This document shows, one piece after another, positions 42,066-50,828 of a stretch of 64,000 nt of DNA. Below the pieces are notes generated by a model, which was given only the letters and a program-made list of their open reading frames with translations, was not told the DNA's origin and searched no databases. Location: assembly GCF_003855095.1 (NCBI RefSeq), contig NZ_CP033972.1:4774001-4838000 (forward strand), read 5' to 3'. This DNA comes from Gordonia insulae. Lineage in GTDB: Bacteria; Actinomycetota; Actinomycetes; Mycobacteriales; Mycobacteriaceae. A program made the position numbers and the translations under genes. The first letter of the stretch is position 1. Every line of letters begins with the position of its first letter.

Positions 42066-43765
42066 CTGAATCATCGGCCGCCACGGGGACCGCGGCCCAC
42101 GATGACGTGGCGGGTGCGGGCCTGACCCACCGGCAGATCCTGACGATCCTCGCCGGCCTCATGATGGGCATGTTCCTCGCCGCCCTGGACCAGACGATCG
42201 TGTCGACCGCGATCCGCACGATCGCCGACGATCTGCAGGGCTACGACATGCAGGCGTGGGTGACCACCGCATACCTCGTCACGGCCACCATCGTGACCCC
42301 GCTCTACGGCAAGCTCTCCGACCTCTACGGGCGCAAGCCGTTCTTCCTGCTGGCCATCTCGATCTTCATCGTCGGTTCGCTGCTGTGCAGCATCGCGACG
42401 TCGATGTACGAGCTCGCCGCTTTCCGCGCGTTCCAGGGACTCGGTGCGGGCGGTCTGTTCACCCTCGCGCTGACCACCATCGGTGACATCGTGCCGCCGC
42501 GGGAGCGCGCGAAGTACCAGGGCTACTTCCTGGCCGTGTTCGGCACGTCGAGTGTTCTCGGTCCCGTGCTCGGTGGCCTCTTCGCGGGCCAGGCGACGAT
42601 CCTGTGGATCTCCGGCTGGCGCTGGGTGTTCCTGGTGAACGTGCCGATCGGACTCGTCGCGTTGTTCGTGGTCTACCGCGTTCTCAACTACGACCAGCAG
42701 AAGGGCGTCGGCGGACGTACCGACTATTGGGGCGCGAGCGCGCTCGCCGTGGCCGTCGCGCCACTGCTCATCGTTGCCGAGCAGGGACGTGAATGGGGCT
42801 GGACCTCCGGACTGTCGATGCTCTGTTACGCGGTCGGCGTGGTCGGTATCGCCGCGTTCATCTGGATCGAACACAAGATGGGCGACGACGCCCTGATCCC
42901 ACTCCGGGTGTTCAAGAGCCGGGTGTTCAGCCAGGGCATCGGAGTCTCGGTCATCGTCGGTGCGGTGATGTTCGGCGGCATCTCGATGCTGCCGCAGTAC
43001 TTCCAGGTGCTCCGCGGATCGAGTCCCATGGTGGCCGGTCTGCAGATGCTGCCGATGGTGCTCGGTCTGATGACCGGCTCCATCATCTCGGGCCAGCTGA
43101 TCTCCCGAACCGGGCGCTACAAGATCTTCACGATCATCGGATCCGTGCTGATCACTGTCGCCACCTTCCTGCTGCACACTGTTGGCACCGACACCCCGGT
43201 CTACCTGGTGATGCTGATGGCGGCGCTGCTCGGCTTCGGCCTCGGCAACCTGATGCAGCCGATCATGCTGGCGATGCAGAACATCTTGCCGCCGAAGGAC
43301 ATGGGGCTCTCGACCGGCACCGCGACCTTCTTCCGGCAGATCGGTGGCACGCTCGGTGTCGCGGTGTTCTTCTCGCTGCTGTTCTCCCTGATGGGGCCGA
43401 ACATCAAGGACGAGATGACCACGGCGGCAACTCAACCCGAGTATCGAACGGCGGTCGTGCAGGCGTCGCAGAGCACCGATCCGCAGGTCAGCGGATTCGC
43501 CAAGTCATTGATGGCGGCAGCACAGAATCCGGGCGCATCCACCTCGTCGTCGGACAGCGTGATGAGTGACACGTCGGTCATCGAGAAGCTGCCGACCGAA
43601 TTGTCGCAGCCGATCAAGGAGGGCTTCGCGAACTCGATGGATCGCGTCTTCCTCGCCGTGTCGATCATGTCGCTGCTCGCGATCATCGGCACCCTCACCT
43701 GGCGCGAACTACCTCTCCGCCAGGGGAAGCCGATCGGTGACCCGGAGTCGACGCTGACGACCTGA
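42062..43765 (+). CDS. MFS drug exporter, DHA2 (14-span, EmrB/QacA) family
   Basis: A 567-residue 14-span major facilitator. DHA2 motifs are present: MFLAALDQTIVSTAIRTIADDL (motif D1), GKLSDLYGRKPFF (motif A), RAFQGLGAGGLFTLALTTIGD (motif B), and GTSSVLGPVLGGLF (motif C, antiporter signature). A long outer loop lies between the last two spans (about residues 455-520). It exports drugs or other amphiphiles in exchange for protons. Translationally coupled to the MarR gene, and probably derepressed by its ligand. Confidence 0.92.
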   Translation: MTESSAATGTAAHDDVAGAGLTHRQILTILAGLMMGMFLAALDQTIVSTAIRTIADDLQGYDMQAWVTTAYLVTATIVTPLYGKLSDLYGRKPFFLLAISIFIVGSLLCSIATSMYELAAFRAFQGLGAGGLFTLALTTIGDIVPPRERAKYQGYFLAVFGTSSVLGPVLGGLFAGQATILWISGWRWVFLVNVPIGLVALFVVYRVLNYDQQKGVGGRTDYWGASALAVAVAPLLIVAEQGREWGWTSGLSMLCYAVGVVGIAAFIWIEHKMGDDALIPLRVFKSRVFSQGIGVSVIVGAVMFGGISMLPQYFQVLRGSSPMVAGLQMLPMVLGLMTGSIISGQLISRTGRYKIFTIIGSVLITVATFLLHTVGTDTPVYLVMLMAALLGFGLGNLMQPIMLAMQNILPPKDMGLSTGTATFFRQIGGTLGVAVFFSLLFSLMGPNIKDEMTTAATQPEYRTAVVQASQSTDPQVSGFAKSLMAAAQNPGASTSSSDSVMSDTSVIEKLPTELSQPIKEGFANSMDRVFLAVSIMSLLAIIGTLTWRELPLRQGKPIGDPESTLTT

Positions 43766-43772
43766 CCGACCG

Positions 43773-43852
43773 CCGACAGCAACACGAAACCGCCGACGGC
43801 GACCTCCACATCGAAGTGGACGTCGCCGCCGGCGGTTTCCGTGTTCTGTCGG
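43773..43852. terminator. 80-nt long hairpin between convergent MFS and ppa genes
   Basis: CCGACAG (43773-43779) pairs with CTGTCGG (43846-43852), and the arms between pair almost fully down to a six-base loop (ATCGAA), with only a bulge or two and a couple of mismatches. It fills the space between the two convergent stops and probably stops transcription both ways. Confidence 0.75.
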
Positions 43853-43862
43853 CCCGTAGAGA

Positions 43863-44375
43863 TCAGCCGCGCGACGGCTCGTTGGTCTCCTCGGGGTGCT
43901 TCTCGAGACGTTCCACGGCTTCCTGCGCGATCTTCTCGGCCTGGTCCTTGCCGACCCAGCCGCCGGGCTGGACCTCTTTGCCCGGCTCGAGGTCCTTGTA
44001 GTGCTCGAAGAAGTGCGCAATCGGGCCGAGCTCGTACTCGCTCACGTCGGTGATGTCCTGGATGTGATCCCAGCGGACATCGCCGGCCGGGACGCACAGG
44101 AGCTTGTCGTCGCCGCCGGCCTCGTCGGACATCGTGAACATGCCGACGATGCGGGCGCGGACGATGATGCCGGGGAACACCGATTCGGGCAGCAGCACCA
44201 TCGCGTCGAGCGGGTCGCCGTCCTCGCCGAGCGTGTTGTCGATGTATCCGTAGTCGGCGGGGTAACCCATCGACGTGTACAGGTACCGGTCCAGATAGAC
44301 CTTCCCCGTCTCGTGATCGACCTCGTATTTGTTGCGGCCGCCCTTGGGGATCTCGATGGTCACATCGAATTCCAC
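43863..44375 (-). CDS. ppa: Inorganic pyrophosphatase
   Basis: Hydrolyses pyrophosphate to phosphate, pulling biosynthetic reactions forward. The 170-residue soluble family I enzyme shows the substrate and Mg2+ sites [35 protein letters not shown] with the DxDPxD core, [20 protein letters not shown] and [16 protein letters not shown] 44375 was chosen: AGGAGGAA is five to ten bases upstream and the protein then begins with the family's (M)[11 protein letters not shown]. The five-codon longer ATG form would place the ribosome site inside the gene. Confidence 0.96.
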   Translation of the reverse strand: MEFDVTIEIPKGGRNKYEVDHETGKVYLDRYLYTSMGYPADYGYIDNTLGEDGDPLDAMVLLPESVFPGIIVRARIVGMFTMSDEAGGDDKLLCVPAGDVRWDHIQDITDVSEYELGPIAHFFEHYKDLEPGKEVQPGGWVGKDQAEKIAQEAVERLEKHPEETNEPSRG

Positions 44376-44507
44376 GATTCCTCCTGGCAAGTCATTTCGC
44401 TGGTGGTGATGGCAGCCGACGAGCAGTCGCCTGCGCAGATCGCCTCAACGATACTGTGAGGGCCAAGAGATCGGGGGTCGGACCCCACGGCGATATCCGG
44501 AGGTTTT

Positions 44508-45881
44508 GTGGGCGCACGGCGCAGATCCACCAGGCGCATGCTGCTGTGGACGATCATCTCGGTGGTCATCCTCGCGCTGATCGCGGCCGGTTCGGTCGCT
44601 GTCGCACTGCACCTCGACAAGTCCGACGAACTGCCTCCGGGGATACCGCCACAACCGGCCGCGATCACGGTGAACCCGCAGATCAAGGCGGTGTCCGACG
44701 CCGCGCCCGAGCCGACGGCGGCGGGCGTCCAGCAGGCCATCGCAGCTGCCGTTCGCGATCCCGCGCTGGGCCAGTTCACCGGGCAGATCAGCGACGCGCT
44801 GACCGGCGCGACCCTGTGGTCGGATGCGCCGACCCAACCTCGCGTCCCGGCGTCGAACGCGAAGATCCTCACCGCGAGCGCGGCGCTCCTCGGCTTGCCG
44901 CACGACAAACGACTGACCACGACCGTCATCGCCGGTCCCAACGGCCGCCTGATCCTGAAGGGGGCCGGCGACCCGACGCTCTCGGCGCAGCCCACCGGCG
45001 CGGACACGTTCTACACGGATGCACCGCGGATCGCCGACCTCGCGGCGCAGATCCGCAAGGCGGGCATCCCGGTGACGTCGGTCGCCGTGGACACCGGCGC
45101 CTACAGCGGGCCGACGATGGAACGTACCTGGGATCGTCAGGACATCGCGGGCGGCGACATCGCGCCGATCGAGTCGCTGATGGCCGACGGCGGGCGGATC
45201 GAGCCTCTCGACGAATACTCGCCGCGGGTGGAGAACCCGGCGGCGACCGCGGGGGAGGCGCTCGCGACGGCGCTCGGCGTCGACACTCGGGTCACCGAGG
45301 ACACCGCACCCGCGGGTGGACAGGTCGTCGCGTCGGTGACGTCGGCGCCGCTGGTGACCAGGGTGAACGACATGATGCGATTCAGTGACAACGTGCTCGC
45401 GGAGACGCTGTCGCTCGAACTGTCGGTGGCGCAGGGCGGTCCCGCCACCATCGCGGGTGGGGTGACCGCGGTGGAGAAGGTGCTGACCGAGCACGGCTTC
45501 GACATGTCCGGCGTGACGCTGCGTGATGCGTCCGGACTGTCCTACGCCAACCGGGTCCCCGCCGCCGTGCTCGACAAACTCATGGCCGCGGCGAGTGGCC
45601 CGTCGCAGCCGTTGATGCGGTCGATGCTCGACGGTCTGCCCGTCGCCGGCGGCACGGGAACGCTCGCCGACAGGTTCAACCCGCAGACCAACCCGGGCGC
45701 CGGATGGGTGCGTGCGAAGACGGGAACCCTCACCGGGGTGAGTTCGTTGACCGGGATAGTCCAGACCATCGACGGCCGGGTGCTCTCCTTCGCGCTGATG
45801 TCGGGGGGCACGTCACCGGCCGACGCCCGGCCCGCGCTCGACGCCGTGGCCGGCGAGCTGAGGGAATGTGGGTGTCGATGA
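44508..45881 (+). CDS. dacB: D-alanyl-D-alanine carboxypeptidase/endopeptidase, S13 (PBP4/DacB) family
   Basis: A 457-residue penicillin-binding protein with an N-terminal membrane anchor (MLLWTIISVVILALIAAGSV). All three active-site motifs are present: SNAK (SxxK, near residue 116), SDN (SxN) in MMRFSDNVLAE, and KTG near residue 404 in VRAKTGTLTG. The domain inserted between the first two motifs is typical of S13. It trims peptidoglycan stem peptides outside the membrane. GTG 44508 has GGAGG upstream. The next gene overlaps its stop (ATGA). Collinear with Rv3627c by recall. Confidence 0.92.
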   Translation: MGARRRSTRRMLLWTIISVVILALIAAGSVAVALHLDKSDELPPGIPPQPAAITVNPQIKAVSDAAPEPTAAGVQQAIAAAVRDPALGQFTGQISDALTGATLWSDAPTQPRVPASNAKILTASAALLGLPHDKRLTTTVIAGPNGRLILKGAGDPTLSAQPTGADTFYTDAPRIADLAAQIRKAGIPVTSVAVDTGAYSGPTMERTWDRQDIAGGDIAPIESLMADGGRIEPLDEYSPRVENPAATAGEALATALGVDTRVTEDTAPAGGQVVASVTSAPLVTRVNDMMRFSDNVLAETLSLELSVAQGGPATIAGGVTAVEKVLTEHGFDMSGVTLRDASGLSYANRVPAAVLDKLMAAASGPSQPLMRSMLDGLPVAGGTGTLADRFNPQTNPGAGWVRAKTGTLTGVSSLTGIVQTIDGRVLSFALMSGGTSPADARPALDAVAGELRECGCR

Positions 45882-47083
45882 CGAGCAGTGATGTGACCAG
45901 CGAGCTCGGGCACGGTGACGTCGAGTCGATCGGTGCCCGTATCGACTGGGGACTGGCCGCGGCGACCGGCAAGCGGTTGTCCCGACCGGGGCCCAAGACC
46001 ACCGCCTACACCCTGGACGCGGCTCACGCCGAGTTGGCCGACGCCGCGACGCGGGCGGAGGGTCCGGTCCGGGACGTCACCGGACTCGCCGACGGGTTGC
46101 GCGTGCCGACCACCCGCATCCTCGACCGCAAGGAGTGGGTCGATGCGGCGGCGCAGTCGATGCAGTCGATGCTCGGCGCCGGGAGCGGAGCGAGCGGGCC
46201 GGGTGGGAACGGCGCCGGGAGCGGAGCGAGCGGGCCGGGTGGGAACGGCGCCGGGAGCGGAGCGAGCGGGCCGGGTGATGCCGATACCTCGGATTCCGGT
46301 GGTCTGCTGGCGTCCATCGAAGGCGGCATCGAGAACCTGTCGGCCAAGGCCGGCGGCTTGCAGGCGGGTGGGCTCCTCGCCTTCCTCTCCGGGGCGATCC
46401 TGGGACAGTACGATCCGTTCACACCCGATCCGGAGACCGGTGAGCCCGGTGTGCTGATGGTCGTCGCGCCCAACATCATCTCGGTGGAACGTTCACTTCG
46501 CGTGGTGCCCAGCGACTTCCGGCTCTGGGTTTGTCTGCACGAAGTCACCCATCGGGTGCAGTTCTCGGCGAATCCGTGGCTGCGTCAGTACATGGTCGAC
46601 AACATCGCGCTGATCACGTCGGACGCGGGGGAGTCGACCGGGGAGATCGTGTCCCGGCTGACCGAGACGTTGCGCAGCAACAAGCCGCGCGAGAAGGGCG
46701 TGCTCGGCGCCGTGCAGCTGCTGCAGACGCCGGAACAGTACGACGCGTTCAGCCGGATGATGATGCTCGGCACCCTGCTCGAAGGTCACGCCGATCACGT
46801 GATGGATGCCGTCGGGCCGGTTCACGTGCCGACGGTGGCCGAGATCCGGCAGTCCTTCGACAAGCGTCGCGCCGCGCCGCGCAATCCGGTTCAGCGCATC
46901 ATCCGAGCGTTGATCGGGATGGATGCCAAACTCGCCCAGTACATCCGGGGCAAGGCCTTCGTCGACGAGGTCGTCGGCGCGGTCGGTATGACGGCGTTCA
47001 ACACCATCTGGACGTCGCCGGAGACGATGCCGCGCCCCAATGAGATCGACGAGCCGCGGGCATGGATGCAGCGGGTCTTGTAA
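45878..47083 (+). CDS. Zinc-dependent metalloprotease family protein (DUF2342/coenzyme F420-type hydrolase), with internal repeat
   Basis: A 401-residue protein of the zincin family annotated as DUF2342, like Rv3626c by recall. The zinc motif HEVTH is in LWVCLHEVTHRVQF, and a third ligand candidate is in TLLEGHADHVMDAVG. Between the N-terminal domain and the catalytic part is a low-complexity segment of almost three copies of GAGSGASGPGGN (36-bp DNA repeats). No signal peptide, so probably cytoplasmic. Start ATG 45878 overlaps the dacB stop, and the tilS gene starts 22 bases before its end. Substrate unknown. Confidence 0.85.
   Translation: MTSSDVTSELGHGDVESIGARIDWGLAAATGKRLSRPGPKTTAYTLDAAHAELADAATRAEGPVRDVTGLADGLRVPTTRILDRKEWVDAAAQSMQSMLGAGSGASGPGGNGAGSGASGPGGNGAGSGASGPGDADTSDSGGLLASIEGGIENLSAKAGGLQAGGLLAFLSGAILGQYDPFTPDPETGEPGVLMVVAPNIISVERSLRVVPSDFRLWVCLHEVTHRVQFSANPWLRQYMVDNIALITSDAGESTGEIVSRLTETLRSNKPREKGVLGAVQLLQTPEQYDAFSRMMMLGTLLEGHADHVMDAVGPVHVPTVAEIRQSFDKRRAAPRNPVQRIIRALIGMDAKLAQYIRGKAFVDEVVGAVGMTAFNTIWTSPETMPRPNEIDEPRAWMQRVL
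46175..46276. repeat. 36-bp in-frame tandem repeat, 2.8 perfect copies
   Basis: Copies at 46175-46210, 46211-46246 and partial 46247-46276, identical over their shared length. Each full unit encodes twelve residues (GAGSGASGPGGN), so copy-number change keeps the reading frame of the metalloprotease. Confidence 0.9.
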
Positions 47084-48012
47084 CCCGCACGGTCGCCGAT
47101 TTCGTCGACGCCCATCTGCCCCCCGGTGCGCCGGTGTGTGTCGCCCTGTCCGGCGGGGCCGATTCGTCGGCATTGGTCGCGGGCGCGCTTCGGGCCGGAT
47201 TGCCGGTGTGCGCGCTGGTGGTCGATCACGGACTGCAGGACGGATCCGCCGGGGTGGCCGCTGCGGCCGCCGACACCGCACGGCGACTCGGGGCGAGCGC
47301 GCAGGTTCTCACCGTCGAGGTGGGTACGGCAGGAGGTCTCGAGGCGGCCGCCCGCGACGCCCGTTACGTCGCACTGGACGACGCTCGCGACGGTCGGCCG
47401 GTGCTGCTCGGCCACACCGCCGACGACCAGGCCGAAACAGTGCTACTCGGGCTGGCGCGCGGCTCCGGTGCCCGATCGATCGCGGGTATGCGGCCGTGGC
47501 GTGAGCCGTGGGGTCGACCACTGCTGGGCATTCGTCGCACCGACACGGTGACGGCGTGTGCGGAGCTCGGGCTGCAACCGCATCACGATCCGCACAACGA
47601 CGATCGACGATTCACCCGGGTGCGGTTGCGCTCCGAGGTGCTCCCGCTGCTCGACGACGTCCTCCACGGTGGCGTCGTCGACGCGCTGGGCCGGACCGCG
47701 AACGCTCTGCAGGCGGACCTCGACGCGCTCGATGCGCTCGCCGACACGCAGTGGCCGGCCGCGTCGGTCGACGGTGAACTCGACGTCGAGACGATCCGCG
47801 GCGTTCCGACCGCCATCCGGACCCGAGTCGTGCGTCGCTGGCTGCTCGCCGTCGGCGCGACGGAACCGACGCACCGCGTGATCTCCGCAGTCGACGCCCT
47901 GGTCACCGACGAACGGTCACGCGGCCACGTCGCGATCGGCGGCGATCCGACGGCTCGGCGGGTCGTCATCCGGTCCGGACAGAGATTGACGGTCCGCCTC
48001 GTCGAACGCTGA
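47062..48012 (+). CDS. tilS: tRNA(Ile)-lysidine synthetase
   Basis: Attaches lysine to C34 of the minor tRNA-Ile so that it reads AUA instead of AUG; essential in most bacteria. The 316-residue protein has the PP-loop ATP motif SGGADSSAL near residue 30, HTADDQAETVLLGLARGSG, and a TilS substrate-binding region (HNDDRRFTRVRLRSEVLPLL). It is the short actinobacterial form without the extended C-terminal domain. ATG 47062 overlaps the metalloprotease gene by 22 bases. hpt, its usual partner, is 2 kb downstream, separated here by two unrelated genes on the other strand. Confidence 0.93.
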   Translation: MDAAGLVTRTVADFVDAHLPPGAPVCVALSGGADSSALVAGALRAGLPVCALVVDHGLQDGSAGVAAAAADTARRLGASAQVLTVEVGTAGGLEAAARDARYVALDDARDGRPVLLGHTADDQAETVLLGLARGSGARSIAGMRPWREPWGRPLLGIRRTDTVTACAELGLQPHHDPHNDDRRFTRVRLRSEVLPLLDDVLHGGVVDALGRTANALQADLDALDALADTQWPAASVDGELDVETIRGVPTAIRTRVVRRWLLAVGATEPTHRVISAVDALVTDERSRGHVAIGGDPTARRVVIRSGQRLTVRLVER

Positions 48013-48063
48013 GGCGGACCGTCGGGGTGGTTGGTTCAGTAGGCGCTGCCGGTCAGCGCGTGC

Positions 48064-48789
48064 TCACCTCCGAGGAGGTACGAACGGTGAGTTGATGGTG
48101 TTGAAGTAGTTGATCGCGCTGTAGATCAATGATCCACCGCCGCCGAGTGCGATGCCGGCGAGGCCGCCGAGCGAGGCGCCGAGTGGGATACCGGGCAGGC
48201 AGCCGAGTCCAGCGAGTGGGAGGCCGAGCAGGCATCCGGCGACCGCGCCGACGAGCGCGCCGAGGAGGGTGCCGACGATCGACGAGATCGACATGCCGGC
48301 GCTCAACTCCTGGTTGAACCTGGCCAATGCCTGGTCATCCCGCTCACGTTTGGTGCGCGGCGCGTCCGACTGCTTTGCCGCTGCGGCCGCACGGACAGGC
48401 TCGACCTGCGCGGGATCCAGCACGGTCGACCGGGAGACGTCCCGAGAGGGCACCAGGGTTGCGGTCTTTCCCGCGGTGCGGGCATCGATCGGGAATTGCC
48501 GATATTCCATTCGATAATTCAGCGGCATCCGGAACTTCTCCGCGCCGGCATTGTTTCGAATCACCAACATCCCGTTACCGGTGCTGATAGTGCCGTTGTG
48601 CACGGTCAGACTCATGGAGTCGGCCGTCTTGGACACGTCGTAGGTAACCGGCCCGGCTTGTGCCGGCGCGGCCTGGACGGATCCGGCGAACGCCGTAATC
48701 GCCGCTATGGCAAGAGAAATGATTGCGAGGACACGGAGTTGCAGGGCGGAGCTCCGTCGGGTCGATCCGGTGCGCCGGAATGTGAACAT
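48064..48789 (-). CDS. Secreted glycine-zipper protein, paralogue A
   Basis: A 241-residue exported protein. Signal peptide: ALQLRVLAIISLAIAAITAFAGSVQA-A. Then an N-terminal beta-type domain (ISTGNGMLVIRNNAGAEKFRMPLNYRMEYRQFPIDA), a charged helix with KRERDDQALARFNQELS, and a hydrophobic segment of about 60 residues made of GxxxG repeats (VGTLLGALVGAVAGCLLG...GASLGGLAGIALGGGG) holding two cysteines. It ends in NYFNTINSPFVPPRR. The paralogue at 49071-49811 shares every part. ATG 48789 starts just before the signal peptide; the longer frame does not. The glycine zipper suggests membrane insertion or pore formation, which is inference. Confidence 0.8.
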   Translation of the reverse strand: MFTFRRTGSTRRSSALQLRVLAIISLAIAAITAFAGSVQAAPAQAGPVTYDVSKTADSMSLTVHNGTISTGNGMLVIRNNAGAEKFRMPLNYRMEYRQFPIDARTAGKTATLVPSRDVSRSTVLDPAQVEPVRAAAAAKQSDAPRTKRERDDQALARFNQELSAGMSISSIVGTLLGALVGAVAGCLLGLPLAGLGCLPGIPLGASLGGLAGIALGGGGSLIYSAINYFNTINSPFVPPRR

Positions 48790-49070
48790 AGGCCAATCTT
48801 TCGGGTCGGTCGGCTCGGTCGGCATGAGCCACGGTTTGCGGGTGCAGATCGGTGAGTTTCGTTCGCAGAACAAATGATTCGGTCCCCGGGAATCGATTTG
48901 TCTACGGACAATTCACCTTCACAAATGCGTGTTCTGTTGTGGGTAAAAGTGTGTCGCGTGTGAAGAGATGTTGTCATTCGTGACGCGAGTGTGATGCCCG
49001 ACACACCGTTCCCGGGTTGGATGTCGTACGAATGACCTACTTCGTTACGCCTATCCGCCGTCCGGCGTCC

Positions 49071-49811
49071 TCAGCCTTGCGGGGCCGCCACTTCCTTGGG
49101 CGGCACGAACGGCTTGTTGATGGTCTGGAAGTACTGGACCGCCGCGTAGATGAGCGTGCCGCCGCCACCCAGGACGAGTCCGACGATGCCACCGAGCGTC
49201 GCCCCCGCGACCACTCCGGTGCACGCGGCGAAGATCGTCACCAGGCACCCGACGAACCCGCCGCCGACCGCTCCCACGATGAGTCCGACGAGCTGCGACA
49301 CCGTCATGCCGATGCTGAGCGTCTGGGTGAACTGGTTCAGCGCGCGGTCGTCACGCTGCTTCTTGGTCTTCGGGGCGTCCGGGTCGACCTGCTTGGCGGC
49401 CTGCGCGCGCAGGCCGTCGACCTGGGACTTGCTCACCGGGGTCGCCCGTGCGGGATTCTTCGACGGTGTCAGCGTGGTCGTGTTGCCGACCGTCTTCGCG
49501 TCGATGGGGAACTGTTTGTACTCCATGCGGTAGGCCAGTGGCATCCGGTAGACCTCTGCGCCGGCGGTGTTGCGGATCGAGAGCTGTCCGTTCTCGGTCG
49601 AGATCGAGCCGTTCTCGATGGCGATCTTGATCGATGAAGCCGTCGACGACGCCGTGTACTTCACGGGCGGCGGCGCGGCGGTGGCGGGTGCTGCCTGCGC
49701 GGTGCCGGCCACGGCGGTGGCGGTGGCCACGGCCAGTGCGGTGATCGAGAGGGTGTGAACGGCTGTGCGGGAGAATCGGGACGGACGGCTGGAACGCGGC
49801 GTGGAGGACAT
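49071..49811 (-). CDS. Secreted glycine-zipper protein, paralogue B
   Basis: A 246-residue exported protein aligned end to end with the one at 48064-48789. Signal peptide with cleavage after TAQA-A. The beta-type domain reads ISTENGQLSIRNTAGAEVYRMPLAYRMEYKQFPIDAKT, the charged helix KKQRDDRALNQFTQTLS, the zipper LVGLIVGAVGGGFVGCLV...GATLGGIVGLVLGGGG with two cysteines, and the tail YFQTINKPFVPPKEV. Same strand and 281 bases upstream of its twin, with a separate leader, so each may have its own promoter. Family possibly one of the actinobacterial DUF8020-like secreted groups; not certain. Confidence 0.8.
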   Translation of the reverse strand: MSSTPRSSRPSRFSRTAVHTLSITALAVATATAVAGTAQAAPATAAPPPVKYTASSTASSIKIAIENGSISTENGQLSIRNTAGAEVYRMPLAYRMEYKQFPIDAKTVGNTTTLTPSKNPARATPVSKSQVDGLRAQAAKQVDPDAPKTKKQRDDRALNQFTQTLSIGMTVSQLVGLIVGAVGGGFVGCLVTIFAACTGVVAGATLGGIVGLVLGGGGTLIYAAVQYFQTINKPFVPPKEVAAPQG

Positions 49812-50055
49812 TCGATCAGGTCTCTCGGATCGGTGAGGGCGGCTGGGGAGAGAGCGGGCTCACGACGAGTCCGCAACATCGAAAAGATCACATTTGCGAT
49901 CCCATTGTTGACCACTGTCGGTCGATCGTACAAGTCGGCCGAACGTCTTAACCTACGTTTGCTGCACGACCCGCCGAAATCCGCTGATCACCGTCGCCGG
50001 TCGGTGGAGTGGTGCTCGCTCACCGGTTTCGCGAGCGGCATGACAAGCTAGACAC

Positions 50056-50634
50056 GTGCAGTCCCCCAGTCCGAGTGGCACAGGCCCGTACGGCGACGAC
50101 ATAGAGGCGATCCTCATCACCGAGGATCAGATCCGCGAACGCACCCAGGAGTTGGCCGAGTCCGTGGCCGCGAGGTACGCCGCCATCGACGAGGATCTCG
50201 TCCTGATCGGTGTTCTCAAGGGCGCGATCATGTTCATGACCGATTTCGCGCGGGCCCTGCCCATCCCGTCGCAGATGGAATTCATGGCGGTCTCCAGCTA
50301 CGGCTCGTCGACGTCGTCGTCGGGTGTGGTGCGGATTCTCAAAGACCTCGACCGTGACATCGCCGGCCGCGACGTCCTCATCGTCGAGGACATCATCGAC
50401 TCCGGTCTCACCCTGTCGTGGTTGATGAAGAACCTGGCGACCCGGTCCCCGCGGTCGCTGGAGGTGTGCACCCTGCTGCGCAAACCCGAGGCGGTGCGCT
50501 CGCCGGTGGACGTCGCCGACGTCGGGTTCGACATCGCCAACGAGTTCGTCGTCGGATACGGGCTCGACTATGCCGAGCGGTACCGCGATCTGCCGTTCAT
50601 CGGGCGGCTGCGGCCCTCGGTCTACCAGAACTGA
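50056..50634 (+). CDS. hpt: Hypoxanthine(-guanine) phosphoribosyltransferase
   Basis: Salvages hypoxanthine and guanine with PRPP to IMP and GMP. The 192-residue protein has the PRPP loop [18 protein letters not shown], the flexible-loop region [23 protein letters not shown], the purine-binding [29 protein letters not shown], and [12 protein letters not shown]. Start is GTG 50056 without a clear ribosome site; the first 15 residues are unconserved. Divergent from the secreted paralogue B. It opens the long plus-strand run through ftsH, folate and pantothenate genes. Confidence 0.95.
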   Translation: MQSPSPSGTGPYGDDIEAILITEDQIRERTQELAESVAARYAAIDEDLVLIGVLKGAIMFMTDFARALPIPSQMEFMAVSSYGSSTSSSGVVRILKDLDRDIAGRDVLIVEDIIDSGLTLSWLMKNLATRSPRSLEVCTLLRKPEAVRSPVDVADVGFDIANEFVVGYGLDYAERYRDLPFIGRLRPSVYQN

Positions 50635-50828
50635 CGCTCTACCAGCGTCGAGTGGTGTCCGTAACGCCTCGGAACGGTTTTCCGTGGATGTTCGTTGACC
50701 GGTAGCCTCTACAAATACGGACAGCCGCGCGTCGTGATGCGCGGCCGGCCAAAGACGTCGACCGGGAAGGACAGTGGAACGGCACGGGCAGAGCCGCGCG
50801 GGCGCTCCCGGACCACCACCCAACAGGC

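Noticed and set aside
50695..50715. TTGACC and TACAAA as an ftsH promoter
   Set aside because: The elements are only 9 bases apart, too close for a standard promoter.
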